Assembly (NCBI GenBank): GCA_024663395.1
Contig: JANFAH010000006.1
Span: forward strand, 868,001-932,000
Length of the DNA stretch: 64,000 nt
Reading direction: 5' to 3'
Source of the DNA: Pisolithus tinctorius
Taxonomy: Eukaryota; Basidiomycota; Agaricomycetes; Boletales; Pisolithaceae
In this document: positions 25,001 through 35,924 of the stretch, piece by piece
Layout: each line of letters starts with the position of its first letter
How positions within the stretch are numbered: position 1 is the first letter of the stretch
The notes under the pieces: model-generated
Told to the model about the DNA's origin: nothing
Database searches by the model: none
Seen by the model: only the letters and a program-made list of their open reading frames with translations
Program-made: the position numbers and the translations under genes

Positions 25001-26617
25001 TGAGATCTGACAAGAACATTCTGTCACGGAACCTACCAAGTGCAGCAGTCTTCAGGTATCCAAATGGCAGGAGCCGTTCTGAGGTTGGATCCCATACCAA
25101 CATTTCTCCATCAAGAATAATGCTGTATGAACGGTGATAAATTTCACGACGATTCCAAATATAGATACGCACTCGTCGATGCGTTCGTCAAATGCAGTGT
25201 CAATATATGGGGTTAAGCTACCCTGCCCCACGTGTTTTCCATAGAGATACGTATAGTCTTTCCCTTTCCTAAAAACCCGTTAGACCAATCGGTCCGTTCA
25301 AAAGCAAGGACCAACCTCGAGCAGTAGAAATACTCATTTCCACGTCGATGCAGTTGCATACGTTCTCCATCCAGTTTCTCTTCAATGATAAAGGGTCGGC
25401 CTTGCATTTCTTTGACAGACTCCTCAATATTGCCGGTCGGCCGCTTGCACAGCATCGGTGCAAAAGCGCGAAAGAGCTGAATGGATTTATCCTGGGACGC
25501 GGTTAGACATCATAGTAGATTGTGTCGATGATCATACCTCTGGGTTTAGTCTGCGTGTGGGATCTGAAAGCTCCCAAGCAACTTTCTTCAAGTCCGAGCA
25601 GGTGTTGAACAAATCTTCAGCGTCGGGATGAAATACGGAAAATACAGTCGTTTCCTTTACGGATATGATCATATCTGCGAGAGATTGGCACCCTTCTCAC
25701 TCTTGTTGAGAGAGAAACAAACCCTTCAAAATAATCCGCACGATCCATCTCTGCTCTTCAGCCGTTGTACGGTTGTAGACACGCTGCAGGAGTTTGGCTT
25801 GCGCATCCCTGACCGGGGGATTAGTTCTAGCAGGGCATGGCATGTGGCGCGTACTGTTTTCCCGTGGCATTGGCTAAATCATCAAGAATTCCGTTCAGAT
25901 CATCAATTGTAAGTGACCCTTCGACGACCGACGAGCGCTTGTTCACGACGTCGAAAAGAACCGTAGGGAAATCACCAGCGGCTTGCTGCACGGAGAATCA
26001 GACAGCTCCCCTAAAGAAAAAGGGGGGAAAAGAGCAACGGACATTAGTCCCAGCGGGTTTCTTCCAATTGAGAAGCCGGATGGAGTCGGGGTCTCGCATT
26101 CCAAGTGGGATAAGCTTGATATAGATCTTGGCAATATTCTTTTCCTTCAAGCCATAGACGGCGCGTTCCCGATCTTTCTACGTGCGGATCACATTTACCG
26201 TCTGAGAGGAGGAAGCCATCATATCCCACAACGTACCTGCGGGAGAATAAGACGCAAAACAGGGTACAAATCATAGCCAATTTCCTCTCTCCACCGCTAC
26301 ACCACATTCCATCAGTCTGCTTGATCTGTTCCGCTTGACAGACATACATTGAACCAGACGCTTAACATGCGTCTGCGACGTTCCGGCTTACGCTCAGTCG
26401 ACAATATTTCGAACAGACCCGTTAAGACTGAGAAAGGGGCACTCCCTCTATTTTGAGGTGGCGCAGCATATCCGATGGTCTCTTCTGCCTGGGACAACCC
26501 GCTTGGAACAGGGGAACCTGATCGCGCGGATGGCGCTGGAGTTGGTTGCATTACAATGGGACGTTCAGTAATTGGACCGTGGAAGGCTGAACTCGAGAAT
26601 GACTGGGAGATAGTCAA
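22078..26617 (-). CDS. LIG4: DNA ligase IV
   Basis: LIG4 is the ATP-dependent ligase that seals double-strand breaks in non-homologous end joining, normally with XRCC4/Lif1. The start (26617) gives a short Ser/Pro-rich leader, then the N-terminal DNA-binding domain (SVLTGLFEILSTERKPERR, YDLYPVLRLILPQ, IKLIPLGMRDPDSIRLLNWK). The adenylation motif EEKLDGERMQLHRRG (near 25365) contains the nucleotide-accepting lysine. Further motifs are VFDLLYLNGMSL, GEGLILKHPDSEYTLNGR and DWIKVKPEYM. The first BRCT holds TVDIIRPRWILDCIARGELL (near 23260). After an acidic linker, the second BRCT has GGRIVDLGDPKLTHVVLDKR and ends LLDEEEFAP. The last exon is only 14 bases (22091-22078), an inferred splice. The gene has many introns and all motifs look intact. 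Confidence 0.93.
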
Positions 26618-26734
26618 TGCACGTGACCTTAATTTCGCCCGTGCTATTTGTATCTGTTTGGCACGGCGGATGACAGGGGCTATATATGCCCGCCGCTGCC
26701 CATCTCTTCCTCTCGCTCTCTCTCTTTCTCACTC
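26618..26734. promoter_or_regulatory. Divergent promoter of LIG4 and the Gin4-type kinase
   Basis: Only 117 bases separate the start codons. A TATATAT box sits at 26681-26687, about 50 bases before the kinase start, followed by a CT-rich tract (26700-26732) typical of fungal transcription start regions. Confidence 0.6.
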
Positions 26735-29007
26735 ATGTACAACGACTACGCGAGACCGCTGCGGCAGGACCACGGCGATGGAGATCCAAAAATGATTGGC
26801 TTGTGGAAGATCGGCAGGACCATCGGCAAGGGAAGCTCAGGTATATGGCTGGTCATCGTCCTAGGTGGCTAACCGCTGAAGCGCTCTCAGGCAGAGTACG
26901 AATCGCCCGCCACGTGAAGACGCACCAGCTGGCAGCAGTAAAGATTGTATCGAAGAGTACTATTATGAACTCTGTCAATAGACCCGGCTCTGGGAACGCT
27001 TTCTTCAATATCGAGCGTGAGATCGTCATCATGAAGTTAATCGACCACCCTAACATCCTGCGTCTCTACGACGTCTGGGAAACCAATTCCGACTTGTACC
27101 TGATTCTGGAGTACGTCGAGGGCGGCGAACTCTTTGATTACCTCTGCAACAAAGGGCCCCTGTCTACCGCGGAAGCTCTGGGGTACTTCCAGCAAATCAT
27201 CTTCGCAGTCGACTACTGCCATCGTCTCAACATCGCACATCGGGATCTAAAACCTGAAAATCTACTCATGGACCGGGACAAGAACATCAAGATTGCAGAC
27301 TTCGGTATGGCAGCATGGCAGGCCGGCTCGAACAACGGCCTCTTACAAACTTCCTGCGGAAGCCCCCACTACGCCGCCCCAGAGGTCATCATGGGGAAAG
27401 AATACGACGGGCGTGCTTCAGATATCTGGTCTTGCGGTGTCATCTTGTTCGCTCTGCTAGCGGGTCACCTTCCTTTTGACGACGAGGACCTCACCACTCT
27501 CCTGGAGAAAGTCAAGTCCGGCAAGTACGACGTGCCACTACGTATCGACTCGATGGCAAAGGACCTTATATCGAGAATGCTTGTGAACGATCCGGAGCAG
27601 CGAATCACCATGGCGGAAATACTTCAGCATCCGTTCTTTCTGTCGCAGGAACGGAAGGTTCTCGACCAACGCGTTCCAGATCTCAATTTCATGGCTCGCC
27701 CTGTCCCAAGAGAAGTCGATATCGATCAGAGTATTCTGGCCAACCTAAGGACGCTCTGGCACGGCACTCCTGACAAGGACATCATCGAAAGTCTCAGAAA
27801 CAACGAACCGAATTGGCAAAAGGGTGTATATCACCTTCTCACCGAGAACCGATATAGGCGGCTTGAAAATTATGACGAACAAGAGGAAGATTTTTTCGCG
27901 CAGGCGCGAGATAAACGAAAGGAGAGAAGGAAATCGGAAGGGCTACCCCGTTGTGCGAAATGCGCTTCCCACACGAGGGAGGGAGACTTCTCGCCATCGG
28001 TGCCACCTCCCCGTGCAGAGCACCCAATGCTCAGCCGAGCTGGGTGTCTCCTTTGCAACAAGGCCCAACCTTTCTCGCCACGTCTGTTTTATTCGCCCCC
28101 ACCACCTCGACAAACGCAGGCTCCGAGGAGCGACGACGCGATGCACGAGTTCTTCCATCAACTTGTCGAACGGTTGAACGCGATGGCAATCCGCACAGGT
28201 ATGAGGGCTCCTCCCCTGCAAGTGAGCCACGAGTTTTGCCGATGTACGACAGCGGAAGGCCGGTACGCCAAACACGAACACAACGATCGAAGTGAACCAT
28301 TCAGCCCGTGCTCCAAATGTGACATACCTGGTGACGAGGGTGTGCAGCAAGGGAAAGAATTCCAGCGCAGGTCACTCCCGAAGTCGGACAAGAAAAAATT
28401 CCCGACGATCTTTCACAAGTCCCACAAAAGCGATGATGCCGTGTCGAGACGGTCTTCTCTACGCGTGAAGATCATCGAACCATCCCCGAAAATGCTGTCA
28501 CGAAGAAAAAGCCTTCGCAAATCCTTTTTCTCTTCAGCTTCCTCTGACTCTTCGACCACACTTGCGTCGACGTCAGGAGGGTGGTGGCTGAGTAACGTGT
28601 TTAGCTTCAAGCCGGCGAGCTACGAACTGTTGTCAGTCCAAAATACGTTTACGACCCGAGAAGAATGTCGCAAGTTGCTTGTCGGCCTTGGCATCCGAAT
28701 CACCTTAACGCACGCCGAAGAAGCCGGAGTGCTCAAGTGCAAATTCGACGGAGTCGAAGATCCCAGGGGTACCCTCCCTGTTGTCAAATTCGTCGCCTTC
28801 AGGGTAGAAGTGCACCAGCCGACCACGCCTCAAGCTTTAGCTGGCTACCAGGTAGCGCTTCGGTTCATCCATGAAAAAGGCGCCTCTTCTAGTTTCCAGA
28901 CGATCTATCATAGATTACGAAGAGTGTGGGAATTGGACGTGTTCAGGACTGCGAACGAGCAAGAGCAAACGGCGGCAGGGGAAGCGAAAGGACCTGTGAT
29001 GGTGTAG
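26735..29007 (+). CDS. Gin4/Kcc4/Hsl1-type Ser/Thr kinase
   Basis: An AMPK-related kinase of the Nim1 family; in yeasts these kinases act at septins and the bud neck and restrain Wee1/Swe1. Exon 1 is 26735-26840 and exon 2 is 26891-29007. The splice restores the glycine loop IGKGSSGRVRIARH. The kinase domain shows AAVKIVSK (ATP lysine), HRDLKPENLL, DFGMAAW and CGSPHYAAPE (activation loop), plus GHLPFDDEDL. It ends near 27640 at ILQHPFF, and a short post-kinase region (HLLTENRYRRLE) is typical of this subfamily. A basic, Ser-rich, Cys-containing middle follows. The C-terminus (about 28600-28960) reads like a KA1 membrane-binding domain, with ECRKLLVGLGI and SFQTIYHRLRRVWELDVF. An ATG near 26686 is rejected because it needs the intron to be retained. 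Confidence 0.92.
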
Positions 29008-29085
29008 AGAGGGATATATTATCAGACCTCGTGTCATGTAAACACCGGACATTGGCAATGTATGTGATCGTATACGTAGTGCATG

Positions 29086-29783
29086 TCATGATAAGGACTC
29101 ATCCATAGTCATCGTCGTGTTCGTGACGTTCCTTTTGGCGGATGGATTGGGGTTCGTCTGCTGTAGGGAGGGGTGCTTCCCTGGCTTGGACAGGATTGCG
29201 ACGGTGGGGTCTGTGCTTGTGATGCGGATAAATCGCAGCATCTGCACGTAGGCAGCTTCCGTTTGGTCCCACTTACGGAACAGTTCGACATTAGCACTGT
29301 GGGTAAGGTCTAACACTTCTGTACATTCGTTAGAGAGTCCAGACAGCGTCGTGATGGGTGACTACATACCAAACCCTGTCCTGTATTCCTCTGATTCACG
29401 AAGCTTGATCTCTTCCAATTTCACCTCTTTCGTGCTTTTTGGGCGGCCCTTGCGCCGGGCAGATCTCTCCTCTTCCAGCTCATGATCGTGTCGTGTCAAC
29501 CATACATCGCGAACTAGGGAGTGCAGTTCTTGGAGAGACAGCACGCCTTCTGGGGGTAAAGCGTGGTAGAAAAATCCACACACATCGGCTACACAGGTAC
29601 TGAGTGGGAGCTCTAGAGAGTCGATGGGGGAGACAAGGAACCTTCAGCAGCCAATTTTTTCTTTTTCTCAGACCTCGCATCGGACAGCTTATTTTTTCGA
29701 AGTTGGGTACGAGCTAGCTGAGCTGCCTTCCGTGAGTCTGGGTGGAATACTTTGGCTTTCTTTGTGGACTTGGATGGTGCCAT
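29086..29783 (-). CDS. TMA16: Translation machinery-associated protein 16
   Basis: TMA16 is a small conserved factor that associates with pre-60S ribosomal particles. The start at 29783 gives a basic N-terminus (MAPSKSTKKAKVFHPDSRKA) with the family's HP-SRKA-Q-R pattern. A second exon carries VCGFFYHALPPEGVLSLQEL and a Lys/Glu-rich helical part. The third exon runs from VLDLTHSANVELFRKWDQ to the stop at 29086. Both introns are about 50-60 bases with GT-AG ends on the minus strand. The gene is convergent with the kinase (78 bases between stops) and divergent from the Zds1-type gene. It is the right size for the family, at about 190 residues. Confidence 0.85.
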
Positions 29784-30451
29784 GGCGGTGGAGTGTCTGA
29801 GATCGGAGGATGTCCATATCGAGTCCGAAGACGATGTCGTCCAAAGATGCAGACCGAATAACAGCAGCGCAGCAGACACTTGACAGTGGGTCTCTCCACA
29901 ATCGCTCTCGTGGGCTGTCAGGGTAACTTACTGGTGGGACACGACAGCCCTCTTTGACATCTCCCAGCTGTTGAACACTCAGCTAGACAAGGAAACGCTT
30001 GCTACCTGTGTCGGGATGATCGAAGGCGGGGTTAACCCCGAAGCACTGGCAGTCCGTGTCCCCTCTGGTGTTTCACGAACGTACGTGTCTAACTCACAGG
30101 GCTATTAGGCCGTTATCCAAGAACTGCGGCGTGAGGCAGCAGGGCTGGGTGGCCCTGATACCCGCTGAGACGTCGTTCCACAACATCGCCCGCTTCAGTA
30201 GACCATTATATAGATGTAGATGTACTCGAGTGGGACGTGCTCTGTGCTTGAAGCGTGCCCACTGCCACACTCGTAGTCTGTGCTAGTGTTGATCCATATA
30301 CAGTGTCAATCGCAACGGGAGTTGTCGTGCTTGTACTTCTTCCCTTCCACCGCTGATTGACAGCCACGGCGTGTCGTCGGCCGGCTCGCCCTGAAGAACG
30401 TTCCCTGCACGTTTTTCCTTACTTTTGTGTCCTCGTTGGTAGGTCAAGGTC
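29784..30451. promoter_or_regulatory. Divergent promoter of TMA16 and the Zds1-type gene
   Basis: This 668-base spacer has no recognisable coding sequence. A short inverted repeat, GGGGTTAACCCC, lies near 30030. Both genes must draw their promoters from here. Confidence 0.5.
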
Positions 30452-33188
30452 ATGCAGCCTTCCCAGCTCGAGATCCAGCGGGAGGTAGAGGCCTTGCGAG
30501 ACATCCGGCGCAGGTCGACAGCGCAGGGCGGCCCAGGCGCTCTTATCCTCGATCCTGATCTTCCCAACCCGTCCTCCCCGACGTCGCCCACCTCAACCTA
30601 CTGGTCTGCTGAAGTAACCCAACACCTCGTCGATGGCGACTCAAGTAGTGGCTCTCATGAGGACAGTGGTAGCTCAGAAGAACGGATAGTTGCCTCTGAC
30701 GATCCTTCTCATCTCTTCTGGGTCCCCGCCCGTCTTCACCCAGAAATTGCTCCTGCAGAGTTCCGCAACTTCCTCAAAGAACATGCCCGCACGCCTCCAC
30801 CGGAGGGCTCCACCACTGTCAGTCGTGCCAACTCTTTTGGACACGCTTCCTCCAGCCTCGAGAGAAGACGCTCGATGCTCAGTAGGCAGTATAAGCCATC
30901 TGAGAACGACGATGTGGAAGAGGAAACCATCATTCCTATCCAGCGGAGACGTTCCACCCTCATGCACACTGGCCCTCAGCTTACTATCAGCGACCTTCAA
31001 CGACTAGAAGAACTGGCAGAAGAGGCGTCAAAAAGCGATGATCCGTCAAGGTTCAGGGCAGTCATCAGGCGTTCGCTCAGTCTCAACATAACACCTTCAG
31101 GTCAGTGCGAAGAGTGCAGTGGCGTCGTGATAATGCTTGCTCAAGCGGACGCCTCTCTCAGCCATCGACAAAATTGATAACATCGCAGACATCCCTGATG
31201 AAGCCGATGCTCCCATCGTCATCCCTCCCCGCCCTCAGATACTGCGCAGAGCAGCTCGGACAAAAATTCGCAAATCCGGTCAACCAGGCGAAGGAGCACC
31301 TCATCGCTTCGGACCCGGTAGGCGACATAGAGCTGCTACCGCAACGGAACCACGCACGTCCAGCGACCTCTCTTCCAATGACCACGCCTCTAACGACCTG
31401 GGCGATAGTTCTGAACAGTTGACGCGACCTCGTGCGTTCTCCGTAGAACATGTCATCGCTAACGATGTGCAGGCCTCTAAGAGACCCGATTCGTTCAGCG
31501 AGGAGGCATCCATATATGACGCTTACGTTCGCGAGGAAGCAGACCTCGATCTGAACCAGTTCGCCTCGTCCATTGTCTCGCCACCACCTGCCCTCTCTCT
31601 ATCTCTGTCTACGGAAGGTCAAGAACCGCATCCACCCTCAGAAATCCAGGAGGTTCCCATCCAGCCAATTGTTTCTTTGCCCACGCCGGTGCCAGAATTA
31701 CAGCACCCGCAGCCACAGCGCCTTGCTGTTGCGACCGCTGCGGACGAAATTGCCCGTACGGGTTCACCGGATACTGCCACTCTTGCCCCGTCGACGGAGG
31801 AAACGCTGGTAACTACGCCTTCGGTCGAGTCATTTTCCTCAACCAAGTCCAGTGCAGCTCCCAAGAAGGAAAAGGATAAGAAGGGTATTTTCAAAAAATG
31901 GGGAAGTGACAAGAGCGCAAAGAAGTCGGGCAAGGACAGGGAACGTGAGAAGGATTCACAACGAGAAAAGGAGAGTGGCTTTTTCGGATCATTATTCGGG
32001 AAGAGAAAGCAAGACGAGGGGCATGCGGGCCCTGGGTACAGCGGGCCGGGACGGGATGCGGCGGCAGCACTTCTTGGTGCGTCCAAGTCCTCCAAGTCCC
32101 ACCCACCCTCGCCATCGCCGCAGCCTGGTCCCATGGGCTATGCCAGATACCCTATCCACGTGGAGCGTGCTATCTATCGGCTCAGCCATATCAAGTTGGC
32201 GAATCCCAGAAGGCCGCTATATGAGCAAGTTTTGATAAGCAACCTGATGTTCTGGTACCTGGGGGTGATCAATAAGACACAGAACCCAGCGCCAACTCAG
32301 GGTCCCCAGGTACAGTCAGCAGCAACCCCCGTGCAGTCGTCATCGGAGAAGGAGCAGGCGGAACAAGAGCGGTGTGAGGCGGAGGAGGGGCAGCGTATTG
32401 AAAGAGAACGCTTAGAGGAGAGGCAGGAGCAGGAAAGGACCAAGGAAGTGCAGCCGCAGCAACAAAAGAAGGATTCTCGGCGAGGTGCGTTGACGAAGCC
32501 AGCTCCAGGACAGCCAGGTGGGCGGCGAACCGCAGAAATGCCTGTGAAAGGACCGCAGTACGAAATGCAACATCGAGTCATGGAGCAAGAGTATAACGCG
32601 CCAGGTTATGTATACGGTGCATCTGGCGGTGGGGGAACTCGTGTGCATCGGCAGCCGAGTCCGCCGAATCATTCTCAACCCATGGTTCAACCTGATCCCT
32701 CAGCCTATGCATATACCGGCTATGGTTATGGTGACGGTGATCTTCAGTATGTACCACAGGGTGGTGTGCAGCCTATGGCGCTTGACCCGTCGTGGTCACC
32801 GGTCAATCCTGGGTCTTCACCGATGCCAAATACGCCGTCGTCTCAATTACCCCAGAATGGCCTTGTTCATCCCGACGGCGTAGTAGCACCACCGCCTCAG
32901 CAGCGTTCTCGTTCGCCGCCATCGCAGAACCATAATAGATATACTCCTGTCGCTACTGCCCCTGGTCGGCCACAGGGAGCCAAAGGACCAGGCCGCTCCG
33001 CGTCTGCTACGGTCGTCACTTCTCGGCCTTTATCTCCGGATGTAAGGCCTAGGAAGGCCGCGAGCGCTCGCGTGGTTCCTTCCGTAACGAATGGGCAACC
33101 GCCAACGAGCATTGAATCGTCGCAAGCGCTACGTGGTGAGGAGGAAGACGTACCACTAGCAGTCTGGCAACAGCAAAGACGACGATGA
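30452..33188 (+). CDS. ZDS1: Zds1-type protein (Zds C-terminal domain)
   Basis: Zds proteins bind and direct the PP2A-Cdc55 phosphatase and affect mitotic exit, polarity and the morphogenesis checkpoint. Exon 1 (30452-31100) and exon 2 (31162-33188) join in phase to give 891 residues. The N-terminus has a conserved block, SQLEIQREVEALRDIRRRS, then DDPSHLFWVPARLHPEIAP. Ser/Pro/Glu-rich disordered sequence follows, with a Lys-rich patch near 31860-32000. The Zds C-terminal domain is clear at about 32140-32270 (RYPIHVERAIYRLSHIKL, RRPLYEQVLISNLMFWYL). Unlike the yeast proteins, about 300 residues of Gln/Pro-rich sequence follow it. The symbol is given by domain, not by proven orthology. The neighbouring Gin4-type kinase acts in the same pathway. 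Confidence 0.85.
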
Positions 33189-33450
33189 GCGGCCTGTGAG
33201 GTAGGCTTCTCCAAGTGAGTGGATGGTTGCACTTTCATTGACTATTATCCATCCAAGTCGTGGCACGCCTTCGGTCCTTCGTGGTTCTTTCTTCTTTCTT
33301 TTTGCCCCCCATATCCCCACATTAGTTATGCTCAAAAGCTTTCGCACGTCCAAGATATCTGCAGGACCCAACATTCGGACACCCGACTTACAATACCACT
33401 CCTATTGCTTTACTTGCAGTATTTTTTCTTTTCTTTCTTTCTTTTCCGTT

Positions 33451-33571
33451 TTGTATTTGAGCCGCATGTCGTTTGGAGAGCGCATGGTTGATGTGGTTTC
33501 TCACCGATGTCGGTTTGTTGTATTCCAGAGGACGGACTCGTATACGGGGATCTATCGCATTTAAATACTAG
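33451..33571 (+). repeat. Diverged direct repeat, copy 1 (upstream of IMP4)
   Basis: This copy shares ordered blocks with 35057-35176: TTGTATTTGAGCC, GCGCATGGTT (33480-33489), TTTCTCACCGATG, TTGTATTCC, GGACGGACTCGTA (33530-33542) and CGCATTTAAATACTA. It sits about 260 bases after the Zds1-type stop, following a pyrimidine tract (CTTT repeats near 33430). Confidence 0.65.
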
Positions 33572-33651
33572 ACACAAGCGCGGTTCTTGAGTGAAGGGGG
33601 AGAGATACACGACGCACGGTCCTCCCGTCCATCGTGAGTTGATGGTGTAAG

Positions 33652-33667
33652 TTTAGGGTTAGGGTTA
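33652..33667 (+). promoter_or_regulatory. Telomere-like box upstream of IMP4
   Basis: The sequence TTTAGGGTTAGGGTTA contains two TTAGGG units. It lies about 100 bases before the IMP4 start codon. In several fungi, Tbf1-type factors bind TTAGGG boxes in promoters of ribosome-related genes. The match is seen directly; the regulatory role is inferred. Confidence 0.5.
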
Positions 33668-33767
33668 CATATACTATTGCCCAATTACTTACTCCTTGCT
33701 TTGGTCACTGCACCCAACACCACGTATTTAGTGGACGAGGCACTGAAACAGCATTGGGCTGTATAAG

Positions 33768-34973
33768 ATGGTACAGCTACCCGTTTTTTGCATATCTGAC
33801 TGATCCTATCGTTTTCCAAAGATTAGGAGGCAAGCGCGTGAACGCAGACAATATATCTATGCCAAATCTCTCGAAGCGCAGGAACGGCAGACATACGAGC
33901 GGAAACGCCAAATAAAAGACGCCCTTGCGTCCGGAAAGCAGCTTCCTACGGAACTGAAAAACAATGCCAAGACACTCGGAAAGGATCTTGCGTTCGATGA
34001 AGCCCAGCAGGGTATGCTCGTGGCAGACGTCCTCGGCAGCGAAGCTGACGCGACCTTGTGAGCAGAGCCGTCGACCCATATCGACAATGAATACTCCCGT
34101 GCGGGGATGTATGATCCTAAGCTTGTAATAACAACATCAAGGGATCCTAGTTCAAAACTTCTTCAATTTGCAAAGGTACTTTCAGTTGACCTACTTCAAT
34201 TGAATGGTATTTAAATGGCCCATCAAGGAAATGCGTCTCGTGTTTCCAAATTCTCATAGGATCAACCGGGGAAATTATGTCGTCAAAGAACTAGTGGATG
34301 CATGTCGTGCCAACGACGTGACTGACCTCATTATTCTGCACGAACATCGCGGTATCCCTGGTGAGCGTGTAAACCTCTTAAGACAGGCTGATCGCATATA
34401 CATTTTCAGATGCCATGATCGTGTCTCATTTCCCCCATGGACCTACTGTGTATTTTACATTACACAACGTGGCTCTTCGACACGACGTTGATTCGTACAA
34501 GTCATCCACCGTCTCTGAGCAATATCCGCACTTGATATTTGAACAGTTCACCTCAAAACTGGGTGTACGCATACGGGATGTCCTAAAATATTTATTTCCT
34601 GTGCCGAAAGAGGATAGCAAACGCGTTATGACATTTGCAAACGAAGACGATTTCATCTCGTTCCGGTAAGGGAGTGTGCTCCAGTGGATCTGAAAAATCT
34701 GGTTACTGATCAGTATAATTGTAGACATCACGTTTTCGTCAAGGTCCCCGGAGGCGTGGAACTCGCAGAAGTTGGTCCTCGCTTTGAAATGAAACGTGAG
34801 TTGCACCTCCATCACCAATCATCTTAGTCGAGTATGAGTTGAACTGGTCCACAGCATACGAGATACGACAGGGCACTGTTGAGCAGACGGAAGCTGAGCG
34901 AGAATGGGTTCTTGCCCACTACTCTCGGACGGCAAAGAAGCGACGACTTTTATCAGGCGTAACCGAAGGATAG
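33768..34973 (+). CDS. IMP4: U3 snoRNP protein Imp4 (Brix domain)
   Basis: Imp4 is part of the SSU processome and helps U3 snoRNA pair with pre-18S rRNA in the nucleolus. The first coding exon is just the ATG (33768-33770). The intron 33771-33821 follows at once, and translation continues [19 protein letters not shown], matching the family's N-terminus. A second intron (from GTATGC near 34013) restores [18 protein letters not shown]. The Brix domain follows: [50 protein letters not shown], then [20 protein letters not shown] and [20 protein letters not shown]. It ends [13 protein letters not shown], stop 34971-34973. About seven exons and no disruption. A telomere-like box upstream and a pair of direct repeats frame the locus. 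Confidence 0.93.
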
Positions 34974-35056
34974 GCCCATGCTTCCCCAACTAGCGACCCT
35001 TCACTCAACGTTTGGACTCGGCTTACAGTATTGTTTTATTGCTTGCCATATTCCTG

Positions 35057-35176
35057 TTGTATTGAGCCCGTTTGTGGAAGCGCATGGTTACTGTTTCTCA
35101 TCGGCGTTAGTTGTATTCACAGGACGGATTCGTAACGACATGCAGTTGAAAGGTCGACTGGATCGCCATTAAAAAC
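35057..35176 (+). repeat. Diverged direct repeat, copy 2 (downstream of IMP4)
   Basis: This partner of 33451-33571 has matching blocks TTGTATTGAGCC, GCGCATGGTT (35080-35089), TTTCTCATCGGCG, TTGTATTCACAGGACGGATT, then CGTA and CGCCATTAAAAACTA, in the same order and orientation. It begins about 85 bases after the IMP4 stop. Confidence 0.65.
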
Positions 35177-35924
35177 TACCTCCGCGTTTGAAGAGCTCTT
35201 TCAAGATTGGCCCACCGATGCAGTGACTGAAGAGGAAGTTCGTCCGAATATCATATTGATGGAGTTGTTCCCGTGCCTTCCATGGTTCCGAGGAGCATAC
35301 ACTCCTTGCGTGGCACGACATCTTTCTTTCCTGGGCAACCCTGACAGTTCCTCCGAAACTTTTGTGTCCGCTCCGACTATGCAGAAGATGTCATTGAGCG
35401 CCACTTATTAGCCGGGGTATTTGCGGGATCACGCATTCCCTTTTGGAAGGGATTCTTTCATCCTTGAGCTGCCCGGCCATGGTAAGGAAGGTCATTCAAC
35501 CGGATATCCCCCTCAGCGTGTAAATCAGACACGTTTCTGTTTAATCAACGAGGTAGGGAGTACCATGTCGTCGTCGTCGTCGGAGGGGGACTTCCCGTAG
35601 ACGTGGCGTTTTCTCGATGTCATCGAAGCGAGGACTTTCTGCGGAAAAATTTTCGTAGGTCGCCTTTCCTCCCCAACATTCCTGTAAGGGTCCTACCCTC
35701 CTACAGACCTCGGAAACTCGCGATATTATATTTTCCAGGCCGTCTTCTCCTTCGATGCGGGTGGGTTGGCGAACGTCTCCATATATCTCCGATGGGATGG
35801 TAGCTCAGACTTTTTCATCCCTGCCAGCGTCAATATAAAAAGACCGTCCGCTATTGGTTCCTGTTCTCCACTCTAGGGAGACTACAAAACCACCTGTCCC
35901 ACTACTGGTCCAGTGCACCTTGAT
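35177..35924. other. Spacer with coding-like fragments and a TATA box
   Basis: Two plus-strand pieces look protein-like but match nothing I know: FEELFQDWPTDAVTEEEV (from about 35185) and DYAEDVIERHLLAGVFAG (from about 35375). They may be remnants of a lost gene. A TATAAAA box at 35834-35840 lies about 90 bases before the MFS transporter start and is a likely promoter element for it. A short GTC-rich run lies near 35565-35580. Confidence 0.45.

Noticed and set aside
27943..28350. Minus-strand open frame across the kinase middle region
   Set aside because: It is antisense to the continuous kinase reading frame and has no recognisable domain.
31137..31161. Alternative acceptor for the Zds1-type gene at CTCAAG (31145)
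   Set aside because: It would shift the frame relative to exon 1; the acceptor CTCTCAG at 31161 keeps phase and avoids the stop.
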